Below, in pieces: positions 46,931-56,444 of a stretch of DNA of 64,000 nt. Origin of the DNA: Sulfitobacter sp. JL08 (lineage in GTDB: Bacteria > Pseudomonadota > Alphaproteobacteria > Rhodobacterales > Rhodobacteraceae); the NCBI RefSeq assembly GCF_003352045.1, contig NZ_CP025815.1, positions 4,216,001-4,280,000 of the forward strand, given 5' to 3'. Position numbers and translations under genes: made by a program. Below the pieces are notes generated by a model. It ran no database searches and was not told the DNA's origin. It saw only the letters and a list, made by a program, of their open reading frames with translations. Numbering within the stretch: the first letter of the stretch is position 1; every line of letters starts with the position of its first letter.

Positions 46931-48250
46931 CTAAAGATCGGCCAGAGTATACGTAGCATACATCGGCAGCATCACGGCCCGGCGGGCACGGCCAAATGGA
47001 AATGTCGCCATCGGTTTTTGCATGACGTGCGGGACAACCCCGTGTCCCTGCACCAGTTCCGCCAGCATTTTTCCGGTATAACTGCCCATGGCAACCCCGT
47101 TGCCGTGAAACGCCAGCCCTGCAAACACACCCGGCATATTCGGAACGGGCCCGATATAGGGTGTCAGGTTACGGGATACACAGACCATTCCGGACCAACT
47201 GTTTGGGGTTTCAACATGGGCCCAGGCCGGGAACATGGTTTCAAAATCCCGGCGGTTTCGCTGTGCGGATCGCCGATCGGCGGACGGGGAAGACTGGAAA
47301 CCGCCGCGCATGCCAAAAAGAAAGCGGCGATCAGGCATTAGGCGAAAATAGTGCAGCAGATTGCGTGTGTCGTAACACATCTGATGCGATGTCCAGCCCT
47401 GATTGTTCAGTTCTTCATCGCTGAGCGGGCGGGTGACAATTACATTCGACTGGGTCGGCAGATATCGCGATGCCAGCCAGTCGGGAAGATCGTCACTGGA
47501 ATAGCCGTTTGTGGCGATCAGGACATTTTCGGCCCGAATTTCGTGACCGTTTATGTTCAGGCACCACCCACCCGAGGATGGCTGCAGCTTTGCCACTGGG
47601 CTGTTGGCATAAATCTGTGCACCCGCTTGCGCCGCGGCCTTGGCCAAGCCGGTCAGGTATTTCAATGGATTGAGGGCAAAGCCGACCGGGTTGGTCAAAG
47701 CCCCGAAAAACGGGCCGCCCATGCCACTTTGCCTTAGCTTGGTTTTTTCAATCAGGGTTGGTTCTACTTTGTATTCATCACGGATGAACTGCGCCTGTTT
47801 TTGCAGATCGTGCATATCCTTGGCGCGGTGTGCCAAAAGCGTTTCGCCATGGGAATGTGTGTCGGCATCGATACCCAAACGATCAAGCAGGCCAGCGACC
47901 AGTTGAACCGAGTCCATTTCCGCCTGATGAAATTCCCGGGCGTGCTCCGTGCCAAATCTGGAAACCAGTTCCTTGTGGCTCAGCTTGCTGCCACCCAGAC
48001 AACAAAACCCGCCATTGCGCCCTGACGCTCCCCATCCCGGGTGCTGTGCATCCATAACTGCAACGCTTACGCCTGCTTCGGCAAGGTGAAGCGCGGCAGA
48101 CAAGCCAGTGAATCCGGCCCCGATTATAGCCACATCGACCTGTTTGTTTTCGTCAATGCTCGGCCATTCAGGTGCCGCGCAGGTTTCATCCCACCAGCAG
48201 CTGTGACGTGGCCCCGCCCCGTACGTGTGCGTGGGGTAAATTCGTTTCAT
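46931..48250 (-). CDS. FAD-dependent amine oxidase, gamma-glutamylputrescine oxidase (PuuB)-like
   Basis: A 439-residue DAO-type flavoprotein. The dinucleotide-binding motif VDVAIIGAGFTGLSAALHLAEAG begins near residue 38 and GWGASGRNGGFC follows. Late motifs LTPYIGPVPNMPGVFAGLAFHGNGV match the PuuB/OrdL group. Because it ends an operon with a Pot-type transporter, a polyamine substrate is the best guess. It overlaps the permease gene by four bases. Confidence 0.83.
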   Translation of the reverse strand: MKRIYPTHTYGAGPRHSCWWDETCAAPEWPSIDENKQVDVAIIGAGFTGLSAALHLAEAGVSVAVMDAQHPGWGASGRNGGFCCLGGSKLSHKELVSRFGTEHAREFHQAEMDSVQLVAGLLDRLGIDADTHSHGETLLAHRAKDMHDLQKQAQFIRDEYKVEPTLIEKTKLRQSGMGGPFFGALTNPVGFALNPLKYLTGLAKAAAQAGAQIYANSPVAKLQPSSGGWCLNINGHEIRAENVLIATNGYSSDDLPDWLASRYLPTQSNVIVTRPLSDEELNNQGWTSHQMCYDTRNLLHYFRLMPDRRFLFGMRGGFQSSPSADRRSAQRNRRDFETMFPAWAHVETPNSWSGMVCVSRNLTPYIGPVPNMPGVFAGLAFHGNGVAMGSYTGKMLAELVQGHGVVPHVMQKPMATFPFGRARRAVMLPMYATYTLADL

Positions 48251-49065
48251 GCCGTCCGGGCGGCTGCTTGCTCGTCGCGTTGTTGGCGCACGCTTGCGCT
48301 TTTTGAAACAAGCGATGCAGTGATAACACCGACGGTTACAATTCCGATCATGATGGTCGACAAGGCGTTGATTTCGGGGCTGACCCCTAGGCGCACGGCG
48401 CTGAAGATCTTGATCGGCAGCGTTGTCGCGCCCGGACCGGAAGTGAAGGATGCAATCACCAGATCATCCAGCGACAATGTGAAGGCCAGCAACCAGCCCG
48501 AAATCACAGCCGGGGCGATGATCGGAAGTGTCACCAGACGAAAGGCATCTAAGGCTGAACATCCCAGATCAAGGGCCGCTTCTTCCAGCGACCGGTCAAA
48601 TGTGATCAGGCGGGACGACACAACAACCGAAACATAGCACATCGAAAACGTAGTATGGGCCAAAACGATTGTTAGAACGCCGCGATCCAATCCGATACCG
48701 ATGAACAACAACAGCAGGGACAGGCCGGTGATAACTTCGGGCATCACCAACGGCGCGTAAATCATTCCGGAAAACAGGGTACGGCCCATAAACCGGCCAC
48801 CACGCACCAGAACATAGGCCGCCATCGTGCCCAGTACGGTTGCAAATGTGGATGACAGAACGGCAACCTTGATGGTGACCCATGCAGCATCCAGAAATGC
48901 TTCGTTCTGCATCAGTTCGCCATACCATTTTGTGCTGAAGCCCGCCCAGACTGTCACCAGTTTGCTTTCGTTAAAACTGAAGATGATCAGGATCAGCATC
49001 GGGATGTACAAAAACGCAAAGCCAAGCGTCAGGGCGGTGACATTAAACCACGAAAAACGGTTCAT
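48247..49065 (-). CDS. potI: spermidine/putrescine ABC transporter permease (PotI/PotC-like)
   Basis: A 272-residue inner-membrane protein with six helices. The EAA loop EEAALDLGCSALDAFRLVTLPIIAPAVISGWLLAF contacts the ATPase. The opening YIPMLILIIFSFNESK is typical of PotC/PotI. The ATG at 49065 overlaps the preceding permease gene by four bases; an upstream in-frame codon at 49167 is not credible. Confidence 0.93.
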   Translation of the reverse strand: MNRFSWFNVTALTLGFAFLYIPMLILIIFSFNESKLVTVWAGFSTKWYGELMQNEAFLDAAWVTIKVAVLSSTFATVLGTMAAYVLVRGGRFMGRTLFSGMIYAPLVMPEVITGLSLLLLFIGIGLDRGVLTIVLAHTTFSMCYVSVVVSSRLITFDRSLEEAALDLGCSALDAFRLVTLPIIAPAVISGWLLAFTLSLDDLVIASFTSGPGATTLPIKIFSAVRLGVSPEINALSTIMIGIVTVGVITASLVSKSASVRQQRDEQAAARTA

Positions 49066-49943
49066 TTTTCTGCCTCCGCCTGCTTTTGCTGGTTCCGCTG
49101 AAACAGAACAATCGGAATGATCAGGATCAGAAGAAGAACAACCGCTACGGCACTGGCCACCGGCCAATCACGGTTGCTAAAGAATTCTTCCCACAACACC
49201 TTGCCGATCATCAGGGTTTGCGACCCACCCAGCAGGGATGGAATGACAAATTCGCCCAGCGCCGGAATGAAAACCAGAAAACAACCCGCAATAATTCCGT
49301 TTCGGGACAGCGGAACGGTGACCAGCCAGAACGCCTTGATACGGGAACACCCCAAATCTTCGGCGGCTTCGATCAGGGACCCGTCCAACCTGTCGAGCGC
49401 CGAATAGATCGGCAGGATCATGAAGGGCAGATAGGTATAGACGATACCGATGTAGACGGCCGTGTTTGTGTTCAGGATGGTCAAGGGATCATTGATGATC
49501 CCCACCCATAACAGAAACTGGTTCAGAAACCCTTCCTGACTGAGAATGCCCATCCACGCATAGACCCGGATCAGGAAGCTGGTCCAGAACGGCAGGATCA
49601 CCAGCATCATCAGCGTTGCACGCCACTCCTCTGGGGCGCGGGCCATCGAATAAGCAATGGGATAGCCGATAATCAACGTGAAGATCGTTGATAATACCGC
49701 GATTTGCAGACTGCTCAGATAAGCGCGCCAATAAAGATCATCAGACGTGAGAAAGGCAAAGTTTTCGAAATCCAATTCCGCCAGAAAGGCGCCTATGCCT
49801 GCACTCCAGTCGAATGTCGGGGTGTAAGGCGGGATCGCCAGTGCGGTATCGGACAGCGAGATTTTCAGAACTATCAGGAACGGCACCAGAAACAGGGCCA
49901 GAAGCCAGAAGTACGGAACCGAAATCAAGAAAAAGCGGCGCAT
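49062..49943 (-). CDS. potH: spermidine/putrescine ABC transporter permease (PotH/PotB-like)
   Basis: A 293-residue permease with six helices and EAA loop IEAAEDLGCSRIKAFWLVTVPLSRNGIIAGCFLVFIPALGEFV. It begins MRRFFLISVPYFWLLALFLVPFLIV, like PotH. Pairs with the next gene to form the membrane channel. The gap to the ATPase gene is only four bases. Confidence 0.94.
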   Translation of the reverse strand: MRRFFLISVPYFWLLALFLVPFLIVLKISLSDTALAIPPYTPTFDWSAGIGAFLAELDFENFAFLTSDDLYWRAYLSSLQIAVLSTIFTLIIGYPIAYSMARAPEEWRATLMMLVILPFWTSFLIRVYAWMGILSQEGFLNQFLLWVGIINDPLTILNTNTAVYIGIVYTYLPFMILPIYSALDRLDGSLIEAAEDLGCSRIKAFWLVTVPLSRNGIIAGCFLVFIPALGEFVIPSLLGGSQTLMIGKVLWEEFFSNRDWPVASAVAVVLLLILIIPIVLFQRNQQKQAEAEK

Positions 49944-49947
49944 GGCG

Positions 49948-51075
49948 TTATTGATCCAAAAGAACGCCGGCGGTGGCGGTCCATGAAATCCAGACGGGGT
50001 CTTCCCAAGTGAAGCTGCGCCGCGCGATGCGTCTTGTGTTTGCCATTTGCGATTTGATGATGTCGCCTGACGGCAATTCCACGTGATACGTGGACAGGTT
50101 GCCCAGATAGGCGATGTCCAGAATTTTGCCCTGAACTGCGTTCTCGGCTTCTGCGGGCTTTTCTGTTGAAATCGTCACCTTCTCGGGCCGGATGGCAAGA
50201 TGGCATTCCTGACCTTCCGAAAGGGAAAGGGTTGAAGATGCGTTCAAAGGCGGCTGTGACTCGCTCCAGTTCAGATGGAACATGTTTTTACCGGCAGGGC
50301 TGACAGTGCCTTTGATCAGGTTCACATCACCGATAAAGTCGGCCACATAGACCGAATTGGGTGTCTCGTAGATCCGGTCCGGGGTTGCCACCTGCACCAC
50401 GCGGCCTTCGTCCATGACAGCAACGCGGCTGGCCACTGTCATGGCCTCTTCCTGATCGTGGGTCACAATCACAAAGGTCGTGCCGGTTTTTTCCTGGATA
50501 TCCATCAGTTCGAACTGGGTATCCTGACGCAGCTTTTTATCCAGCGCACCCAAAGGTTCATCAAGCAGCAAAAGCTTTGGCGCCTTGGCCAGCGATCGCG
50601 CCAACGCCACACGCTGTCGCTGTCCGCCGGAAATCTGGTGCGGTTTGCGCTGGGCGAATTTTTCCAACCGGGTCAGTTTCAGCATCTCTTCGACACGGTC
50701 GATGATATCGTTCTTGGGCATGTTGCCGCGCCGCAATCCGAAGGCGATATTTTCAAAGATCGTAAGGTGGGGAAACAGCGCATAGGACTGGAACATCATG
50801 TTCACCGCCCGCTTGTTCGGCGGCACCGGTCCGATATCCTGCCCGGCCAGAAGAATAGCCCCTTCGCTGGCTGTTTCAAACCCGGCCAGCATCCGCATCA
50901 GGGTGGTTTTTCCGCATCCGGACGGGCCCAGAAGGGCAAAGAACTCTTGCTCGAAGATATCCAGTGTCAGGTCTTCGATCGCGGTGAAATCGCCAAATCT
51001 TTTGGTAACGTTCTGAAACCGGATCAAAGGTTTTGCGTCGGGATCGTCCCAAGGCGCGAACACTTTGTTATTCAT
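49948..51075 (-). CDS. potG: spermidine/putrescine ABC transporter ATP-binding protein (PotG/PotA-like)
   Basis: A 375-residue ABC ATPase. Walker A is GPSGCGKTTLMRMLAG, the signature is ISGGQRQRVALARSLA, and Walker B is LLLLDEPLGALD. A C-terminal TOBE domain (about 285-370) is present. It energises the two permeases. Seventy bases separate it from the binding-protein gene. Confidence 0.96.
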   Translation of the reverse strand: MNNKVFAPWDDPDAKPLIRFQNVTKRFGDFTAIEDLTLDIFEQEFFALLGPSGCGKTTLMRMLAGFETASEGAILLAGQDIGPVPPNKRAVNMMFQSYALFPHLTIFENIAFGLRRGNMPKNDIIDRVEEMLKLTRLEKFAQRKPHQISGGQRQRVALARSLAKAPKLLLLDEPLGALDKKLRQDTQFELMDIQEKTGTTFVIVTHDQEEAMTVASRVAVMDEGRVVQVATPDRIYETPNSVYVADFIGDVNLIKGTVSPAGKNMFHLNWSESQPPLNASSTLSLSEGQECHLAIRPEKVTISTEKPAEAENAVQGKILDIAYLGNLSTYHVELPSGDIIKSQMANTRRIARRSFTWEDPVWISWTATAGVLLDQ

Positions 51076-51144
51076 CTTTGTCCCCTTTGGTCAGTATGGG
51101 GCAGGCGCTTCTTGTGTCGCCTGCCCTTTTCTTGTCAGACCGTA

Positions 51145-52230
51145 TCAGGTCCCGGATTTGACCTTGGTCCAAAGACGCGTCACGCCGCGCTGAACCTTGG
51201 CGGAGTAAGGCGTCGTTGTATACAGGTTTTCAAGCGTTGCCTCGTTCGGGTAAATCGCCGGATCGCCGATCACATCGTCTTCCAGAAACTCTTTGGACGC
51301 CGCATTGCCGTTTGCATAGTAAACGTAGTTCGATGCAGCAGCCATGTTTTGCGCGTCCATGATAAAGTTCAGGAACTTGTGCGCTCCGGCAGGGTTTGGC
51401 GCATCAACCGGAATGGCCATCTGGTCAAACCACATCAGCGCACCTTCGGTCGGGGCGTTATAGGCAATTTCCACACCATTGTCGGCTTCGGCCGCGCGAT
51501 CACGCGCCTGAAGAATGTCACCTGACCAGCCGAATGCGACGCAGATATCGCCGTTTGCCAGTGCGTTGATATATTCCGAGCTGTGGAATTTCTGCACATA
51601 GGGGCGCACACCCATCAGCACCGGTTCAGCCTTGGCAATGACATCGGGGTCCTGGCTATCGGGGTTTTCGCCAAGATACTTCAACGCCGCCGGTATCATT
51701 TCCGCCGGTGCATCCAGGAAATGCACGCCGCATTCTGCCAGTTTGGACATGTTTTCCGGGTTGAAGACCAATTCCAGAGAATCGATCGGAGCATCGTCGC
51801 CCAAAATTTCGGTTACTTTGCCAACGTTCACGCCAATACCTGTGGTGCCCCACATGTAGTTGATGGAATGCGTGTTGCCGGGGTCGTATTGTTCGGTTCT
51901 TTTCTCAACAACGTCCCACATGTTTTCAATGTTGGGCAGTTGCGAACGGTCCAAAGGCTGGAAAGCACCGGCAACGATCTGGCGTTGCAGAAAGGTGCCC
52001 GAAGGAACGACAACGTCATATCCCGAACCACCCGACAGCATTTTGGTTTCCAGAACCTCGTTGCTGTCGAAAACATCATAAATCAGTTTGATGCCGGTTT
52101 CTTCTTCGAACTGGGTCAGCAAGGCTTCGTCGATATAGTCGGACCAGTTGTAAACTCGCACTTCCTCGGCCGTCGCAGCCGCGGCGCTCAGCAATAGCGA
52201 TGCTGTCAGCGTTAGTGTCACATTTTTCAT
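51145..52230 (-). CDS. potF: putrescine/polyamine-binding periplasmic protein (PotF/PotD-like)
   Basis: A 361-residue protein with a signal peptide (cleaved near AAAATAEE). The start of the mature part VRVYNWSDYIDEALLTQFEEETGIKLIYDVFDSNEVLETKML is typical of PotF. FGWSGD and the following MWFDQMAIPVDA belong to the ligand pocket. First gene of the leftward transport and oxidase operon. Confidence 0.95.
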   Translation of the reverse strand: MKNVTLTLTASLLLSAAAATAEEVRVYNWSDYIDEALLTQFEEETGIKLIYDVFDSNEVLETKMLSGGSGYDVVVPSGTFLQRQIVAGAFQPLDRSQLPNIENMWDVVEKRTEQYDPGNTHSINYMWGTTGIGVNVGKVTEILGDDAPIDSLELVFNPENMSKLAECGVHFLDAPAEMIPAALKYLGENPDSQDPDVIAKAEPVLMGVRPYVQKFHSSEYINALANGDICVAFGWSGDILQARDRAAEADNGVEIAYNAPTEGALMWFDQMAIPVDAPNPAGAHKFLNFIMDAQNMAAASNYVYYANGNAASKEFLEDDVIGDPAIYPNEATLENLYTTTPYSAKVQRGVTRLWTKVKSGT

Positions 52231-52271
52231 GATATACTCCCATTGGGTTGCAGGACTTTTTGCCCGATCAG

Positions 52272-52286
52272 ATTATATTTGATCAA
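52272..52286 (-). promoter_or_regulatory. promoter -10 and operator-like site of the polyamine transport operon
   Basis: On the minus strand a perfect TATAAT (52277-52272) lies about 40 bases before potF. The perfect palindrome TTGATCAA (52279-52286) is directly upstream of it, in the spacer. The -35 is weak (CAAGAC, 16-base spacing). The neighbouring GntR protein is the likely binder. Confidence 0.55.
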
Positions 52287-52373
52287 GTTTTGCGTCTTGG
52301 GGCAAGATGATTTATGTTTCCATGCAGTGCAGCGATGCGCAATACACGTTGCAGCAAGACAGGGCAGGCCGAA

Positions 52374-53069
52374 ATGACGATGCTTAAAAACCAGGCACAG
52401 ACGCAGATGGCGACGGGCGCAAACCTGCCTGCGCACGAAGTGGTGTACCGGCAATTGCGCCGCCGAATTTTGTTCGGTGATATCGCGCCCGGTCAGGCGG
52501 TCACGATACAGGGCCTGGTCGAAACGCTGGGTGCCGGCATGACTCCGGTGCGCGAAGCCATTCGGCGCCTGACATCGGATGGCGCGCTTGAGTTTTTGGG
52601 CAATCGCCGTGTCTGCGTCCCTAAATTGACCCCCGACAGTATAGAAGAGATTGCTTTTATGAGGAAATCTCTTGAACCGGAACTGACGCGCCGCGCCGTT
52701 TGCCGGGTTGATGAAGCGCAGGTCGAGGTGTTGATGAAGATCGATAACGGGTTGGATCTGGCCATTTCGAACGGCGATGTAAACGGATATCTGGAGCATA
52801 ATTACCGGTTCCACACGACGCTTTATGCCATGGCGGATGCGCCGGTTATGGCGGCGGTGGCTGACCGGCTTTGGCTGCGGTTCGGTCCTTCGCTTCGTGT
52901 TGTGTGCGGCCGATTCGGAACGCAGAATCTGCCGGACAAACATCACGAACTGCTGGATGCGCTGCGCGCCCGGGATTCCGAACGCGCCGCGCAGGCCATG
53001 AGCGATGATGTTGAGCAGGGAATGAGCCAGATCGGCGACGTTCTAGAGGCCGTTGCCCTCCGAAGCTGA
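52374..53069 (+). CDS. GntR-family (FCD) transcriptional regulator
   Basis: A 231-residue regulator. The winged-helix domain has EVVYRQLRRRILFGDIAPGQAVTIQGLVETLGAGMTPVREAIRRL, and an all-helical FCD ligand domain follows (about 95-225). It lies between the leftward potF operon and the rightward aminotransferase gene, both of which have a TTGATCA site. A polyamine-responsive repressor is the natural inference. The start (52374) is the second or third possible ATG. Confidence 0.88.
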   Translation: MTMLKNQAQTQMATGANLPAHEVVYRQLRRRILFGDIAPGQAVTIQGLVETLGAGMTPVREAIRRLTSDGALEFLGNRRVCVPKLTPDSIEEIAFMRKSLEPELTRRAVCRVDEAQVEVLMKIDNGLDLAISNGDVNGYLEHNYRFHTTLYAMADAPVMAAVADRLWLRFGPSLRVVCGRFGTQNLPDKHHELLDALRARDSERAAQAMSDDVEQGMSQIGDVLEAVALRS

Positions 53070-53074
53070 TTCGA

Positions 53075-53102
53075 TTGACACTTATTAATTTGATCATATT
53101 CT
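53075..53102 (+). promoter_or_regulatory. promoter with operator-like site of the aminotransferase gene
   Basis: TTGACA (53075-53080) and TATTCT (53097-53102) are separated by 16 bases. TTTGATCAT (53089-53097) fills the 3' part of the spacer and touches the -10. This is the same core as in the potF promoter. Confidence 0.6.
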
Positions 53103-53160
53103 GGCTGTCAGCTAGAGTAACTGACAACGCGATGCCCCCGAATCTAGAAAGGCTTTTCCC

Positions 53161-54558
53161 ATGCCCGTAATTTCGAATCACATGCCAACTGCAGAACTTC
53201 AGGCGCTGGATGCTGCCCACCATATGCATCCCTTCACGACGCAGGACGAACTTGCAGAAAAGGGCGCGCGCGTCATTACCCGGGCCAACGGTGTCTGGTT
53301 GACGGATAGTGAAGGTAACGAAATTCTAGACGGAATGGCGGGTCTTTGGTGTGTCAACGTCGGATACGGCCGGACGGAAATGGCTGACGTGGCGGCGCGG
53401 CAAATGCGTGAACTGCCCTATTACAACACGTTTTTTCAAACCACGCACGTGCCGGCAATCGCACTGTCGCAAAAGCTGGCCGAACTGGCGCCGGAACATC
53501 TGAACCATGTGTTCTATGCCGGTTCGGGATCTGAAGCGAACGACACCAACATTCGCATGGTGCGCACCTATTGGGCGCAAAAGGGTCATCCCGACAAGAA
53601 GGTGATCATCAGCCGCCACAATGCCTATCACGGCTCAACGCTGGGGGGCGCAAGCCTTGGCGGCATGTCAGGCATGCATGCCCAGGGCGGTCTTCCGATT
53701 CCCGATGTGCACCATATCGGACAACCCAACTGGTGGGCCGAAGGCGGCGACATGAGCCCCGAAGAATTCGGTCTGGCCCGTGCCCGCGAATTGGAACAGG
53801 CCATTCATGAACTGGGTGAACACCGTGTCGCGGCGTTTATCGCTGAACCTATCCAGGGTGCTGGTGGCGTGATTATTCCTCCGTCAACCTATTGGCCGGA
53901 AATCCAGCGCATATGCGATGCCCATGATATCCTGCTGATCGCCGACGAGGTGATTTGCGGTTTTGGCCGGACCGGTAACTGGTTCGGTAGCCAGACCCTG
54001 AACATTCGTCCGGACATCATGACAATCGCCAAGGGCCTGAGTTCGGGGTATCAGCCGATTGGCGGCTCGATCGTCAGCGATGACATCGCCGAAGTGATCG
54101 GGGCGTGCGAATTCAATCATGGATACACCTATTCCAGCCATCCGGTCACAGCAGCGGTCGCGCTCGAGAATTTGCGTATTCTTGAAGAAGAAAAAATTCT
54201 TGAGCATGTGCGCAACGTTGCCGGCCCGCATCTTGAAACGAAATGGAAAGCGTTGCTGGATCATCCGCTGGTCGGCGAAGCGAACATCGTCGGCATGATG
54301 GGATCAATCGCACTGACCCCACACAAGGAAAGCCGCGCCGGGTTTGCATCCGAAGCAGGTACAATCGGATATATCTGCCGCGAGCGCTGCTTTGCCAACA
54401 ATCTGGTGATGCGCCATGTCGGCGACCGCATGATCATTTCGCCCCCACTGGTCATGACACCGGACGAGATTGATACGCTGGTCGCACGTGCGACGGTTGC
54501 GCTGGATGAATGTTACAGCCGGATCAAAGCGGACGGCCTGCTAAAAGCTGCGTCCTAA
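53161..54558 (+). CDS. spuC: class III aminotransferase, putrescine/polyamine-pyruvate aminotransferase (SpuC-like)
   Basis: A 465-residue PLP enzyme. FYAGSGSEANDTNIRMVR, EPIQGAGGVIIPPSTYWPEIQRICDAHDILLIADEVICGFGRTG and the PLP Lys in TIAKGLSSGYQPIGG are all present. SpuC-type enzymes move an amino group from putrescine to pyruvate. beta-Alanine or other omega-amino donors are possible. Its stop shares CTAA with the convergent transglycosylase gene. Confidence 0.88.
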   Translation: MPVISNHMPTAELQALDAAHHMHPFTTQDELAEKGARVITRANGVWLTDSEGNEILDGMAGLWCVNVGYGRTEMADVAARQMRELPYYNTFFQTTHVPAIALSQKLAELAPEHLNHVFYAGSGSEANDTNIRMVRTYWAQKGHPDKKVIISRHNAYHGSTLGGASLGGMSGMHAQGGLPIPDVHHIGQPNWWAEGGDMSPEEFGLARARELEQAIHELGEHRVAAFIAEPIQGAGGVIIPPSTYWPEIQRICDAHDILLIADEVICGFGRTGNWFGSQTLNIRPDIMTIAKGLSSGYQPIGGSIVSDDIAEVIGACEFNHGYTYSSHPVTAAVALENLRILEEEKILEHVRNVAGPHLETKWKALLDHPLVGEANIVGMMGSIALTPHKESRAGFASEAGTIGYICRERCFANNLVMRHVGDRMIISPPLVMTPDEIDTLVARATVALDECYSRIKADGLLKAAS

Positions 54559-55853
54559 CGCAGCTTTTCAAGCAGGGCCAAAGACGCATAGCCGTCCGGA
54601 TCCATTCCAACACTGCGTTGGAAGCTTCGGACGGCATCAATTGTTTTCGGCCCGATTTTTCCGTCGATACCTTTGGTATCAAAGCCTTTGCCGGTAAGGC
54701 GCTGTTGCATTTCCTTGCGCTCATCATAGGTCAGCGCGCGGTCGCCTCTGGGCCAGTCTGACTGAATTGCAGGGCCGCCTTTGATGCGATCGCTTAGGTG
54801 GCCAACGCCGATCACATAGGCATCTGCGGTGTTATAGCGTTCGATAACGCTGAAATTCTTGAAGATCATGAAGGCCGCACCTTGCCCGCCCGCAGGCAAC
54901 AGGATGGAGGCCTGCCCATAGTCGGGAACCGCCGTCCCGGCCATGCTGACAACGCCAAGCCGGGCCCAAGCCGACGGGGATTTCAATAATTCGCGGTTCG
55001 CCAGCGCATAATCAAACCCGCGCGGCAGTTTTACTTCGACCCCCCAGGGCTGGCCTTTTACCCAACCGAATCTTGCCAGATACGCTGCCGTGGATGCCAG
55101 CGCATCACTGGGGTCTTCTGACCAGATATCGCGTTTGCCGTCACCGGTAAAATCAACCGCATAAGACAGATAGGATGTTGGGATGAACTGCGTGTGCCCC
55201 ATGGCGCCAGCCCAACTGCCGGTCATCTGCCTTGGGTCGGTATCTCCACTTTGCAATATTTTCAGGGCCGCGATCAGTTGTTCTTCGAAAAACGCACCGC
55301 GCCGACCGTCATAGGCAAGTGTTGCAAGCGACCGGATGATGTCATTCTCTCCGCGAAAGTGACCATAGGCGCTTTCAAGGCCCCAGACCGCTACAACGAT
55401 CTCCTTGTCGACACCGAATTTGGCCTCGATCTGTTCAAGAATCTTTCGGTTGTCGCGCAGCGCGCTTTTTCCATTGGCGATGCGGGTTTCAGACGCAGCA
55501 CTGTCCAGATAATCCCAGATCGTCTTGGTGAATTCCGATTGGTTTCGGTCGCGCTGGATCACCGCGCCATCATAGCGCACGCCGTCAAATGCACGGTTCA
55601 GAACATCACTTTGAATGCCCTGGCTGACTGCTCTTGATCTGAATGCCGCGACCCAGTTTTGAAACCCGGCCTCGGATCCACTCTCGCCCAACCCTTGATC
55701 GGGCGCCTTTTCAGACGCCAAACTGACCATTTTCGCGGCTGTTCTGGTATCAGGTCTGCTTTCGGGGCGAATTGACTGTTCTACCGCCGAAGCGTGAACT
55801 GATTGCACTGCCAACGCCGACAGAACCGCGATTCCACATATCGTCCAACGCAT
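54555..55853 (-). CDS. lytic murein transglycosylase (MltB-type) with peptidoglycan-binding domain
   Basis: A 432-residue exported protein with a signal peptide (cleaved near VHASA). The SLT_2 catalytic domain (about 70-350) has the Glu in WGLESAYGHFRGENDIIRSLATLAYDGRR, and TGSWAGAMGHTQFIPTSYL. A C-terminal PG_binding_1 domain (about 370-430) ends ASLALLEKLR. It cleaves glycan strands during wall turnover. The ATG at 55853 is the normal signal-peptide start. Confidence 0.94.
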   Translation of the reverse strand: MRWTICGIAVLSALAVQSVHASAVEQSIRPESRPDTRTAAKMVSLASEKAPDQGLGESGSEAGFQNWVAAFRSRAVSQGIQSDVLNRAFDGVRYDGAVIQRDRNQSEFTKTIWDYLDSAASETRIANGKSALRDNRKILEQIEAKFGVDKEIVVAVWGLESAYGHFRGENDIIRSLATLAYDGRRGAFFEEQLIAALKILQSGDTDPRQMTGSWAGAMGHTQFIPTSYLSYAVDFTGDGKRDIWSEDPSDALASTAAYLARFGWVKGQPWGVEVKLPRGFDYALANRELLKSPSAWARLGVVSMAGTAVPDYGQASILLPAGGQGAAFMIFKNFSVIERYNTADAYVIGVGHLSDRIKGGPAIQSDWPRGDRALTYDERKEMQQRLTGKGFDTKGIDGKIGPKTIDAVRSFQRSVGMDPDGYASLALLEKLR

Positions 55854-56045
55854 TTTTGCACCGTTTTTTTCTGCTCGGCCCAATGCTAGCGCGCCTTACT
55901 GAATCGCGAAAGGCGCAATTATGATCAAGCGCGGTCCTTTGCCGAAGCCGGAATTTGATATGCAGGTGGTGATCATTTACACTTGTCAAAAGGGATTTCA
56001 TTCGGTTCCTTTTGCCGTTCATGTGCAACAGTGGTGGCGCGTCCC

Positions 56046-56444
56046 GTGACCCAACCGTTTTCAACAGACGCAGTTGCAGCAGCATTTCAATCCATGCCCG
56101 AAAGCGCCGTGGCCGGTCTGATGGAATTGCGCGCTTTGATCTTCAAGACGGCTGCACGCCTGCCCGAAGTCGGCCCGATAGAAGAAACGCTGAAATGGGG
56201 CCAGCCCGCCTATCTGACGCCGGTTACAAAATCAGGCTCTACCCTGCGTCTTGGTGTGCCAAAGTCGGCCAGCTTTGCACTATTCGCGCATTGCCAGACC
56301 GATATCATTTCGGGGTTCGCGGCAACGTTTCCCGGGCTTGACCGGATTGTTGGCAATCGCGCGGTGCTTTTTGACGCTGTTCACCAGATTGATCCTGCCC
56401 GGCACGGGCTGTTGATCCGGCACGCGCTGACCTACCACCTTTAG
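56046..56444 (+). CDS. DUF1801 family protein
   Basis: A protein of about 132 residues with ELRALIFKTAARLPEVGPIEETLKWGQPAYLT and the closing HALTYHL, matching the small YdhG/DUF1801 family of unknown function. The start is uncertain: no ATG fits, so a GTG at 56046 (or 56031) is assumed and no clear ribosome site is seen. Its stop shares TTAG with rnr. Confidence 0.75.
   Translation: MTQPFSTDAVAAAFQSMPESAVAGLMELRALIFKTAARLPEVGPIEETLKWGQPAYLTPVTKSGSTLRLGVPKSASFALFAHCQTDIISGFAATFPGLDRIVGNRAVLFDAVHQIDPARHGLLIRHALTYHL

Noticed and set aside
50275-51525. Open frame of 416 codons on the plus strand
   Set aside because: It is antisense to the polyamine ATPase and binding-protein genes, which are unmistakable.
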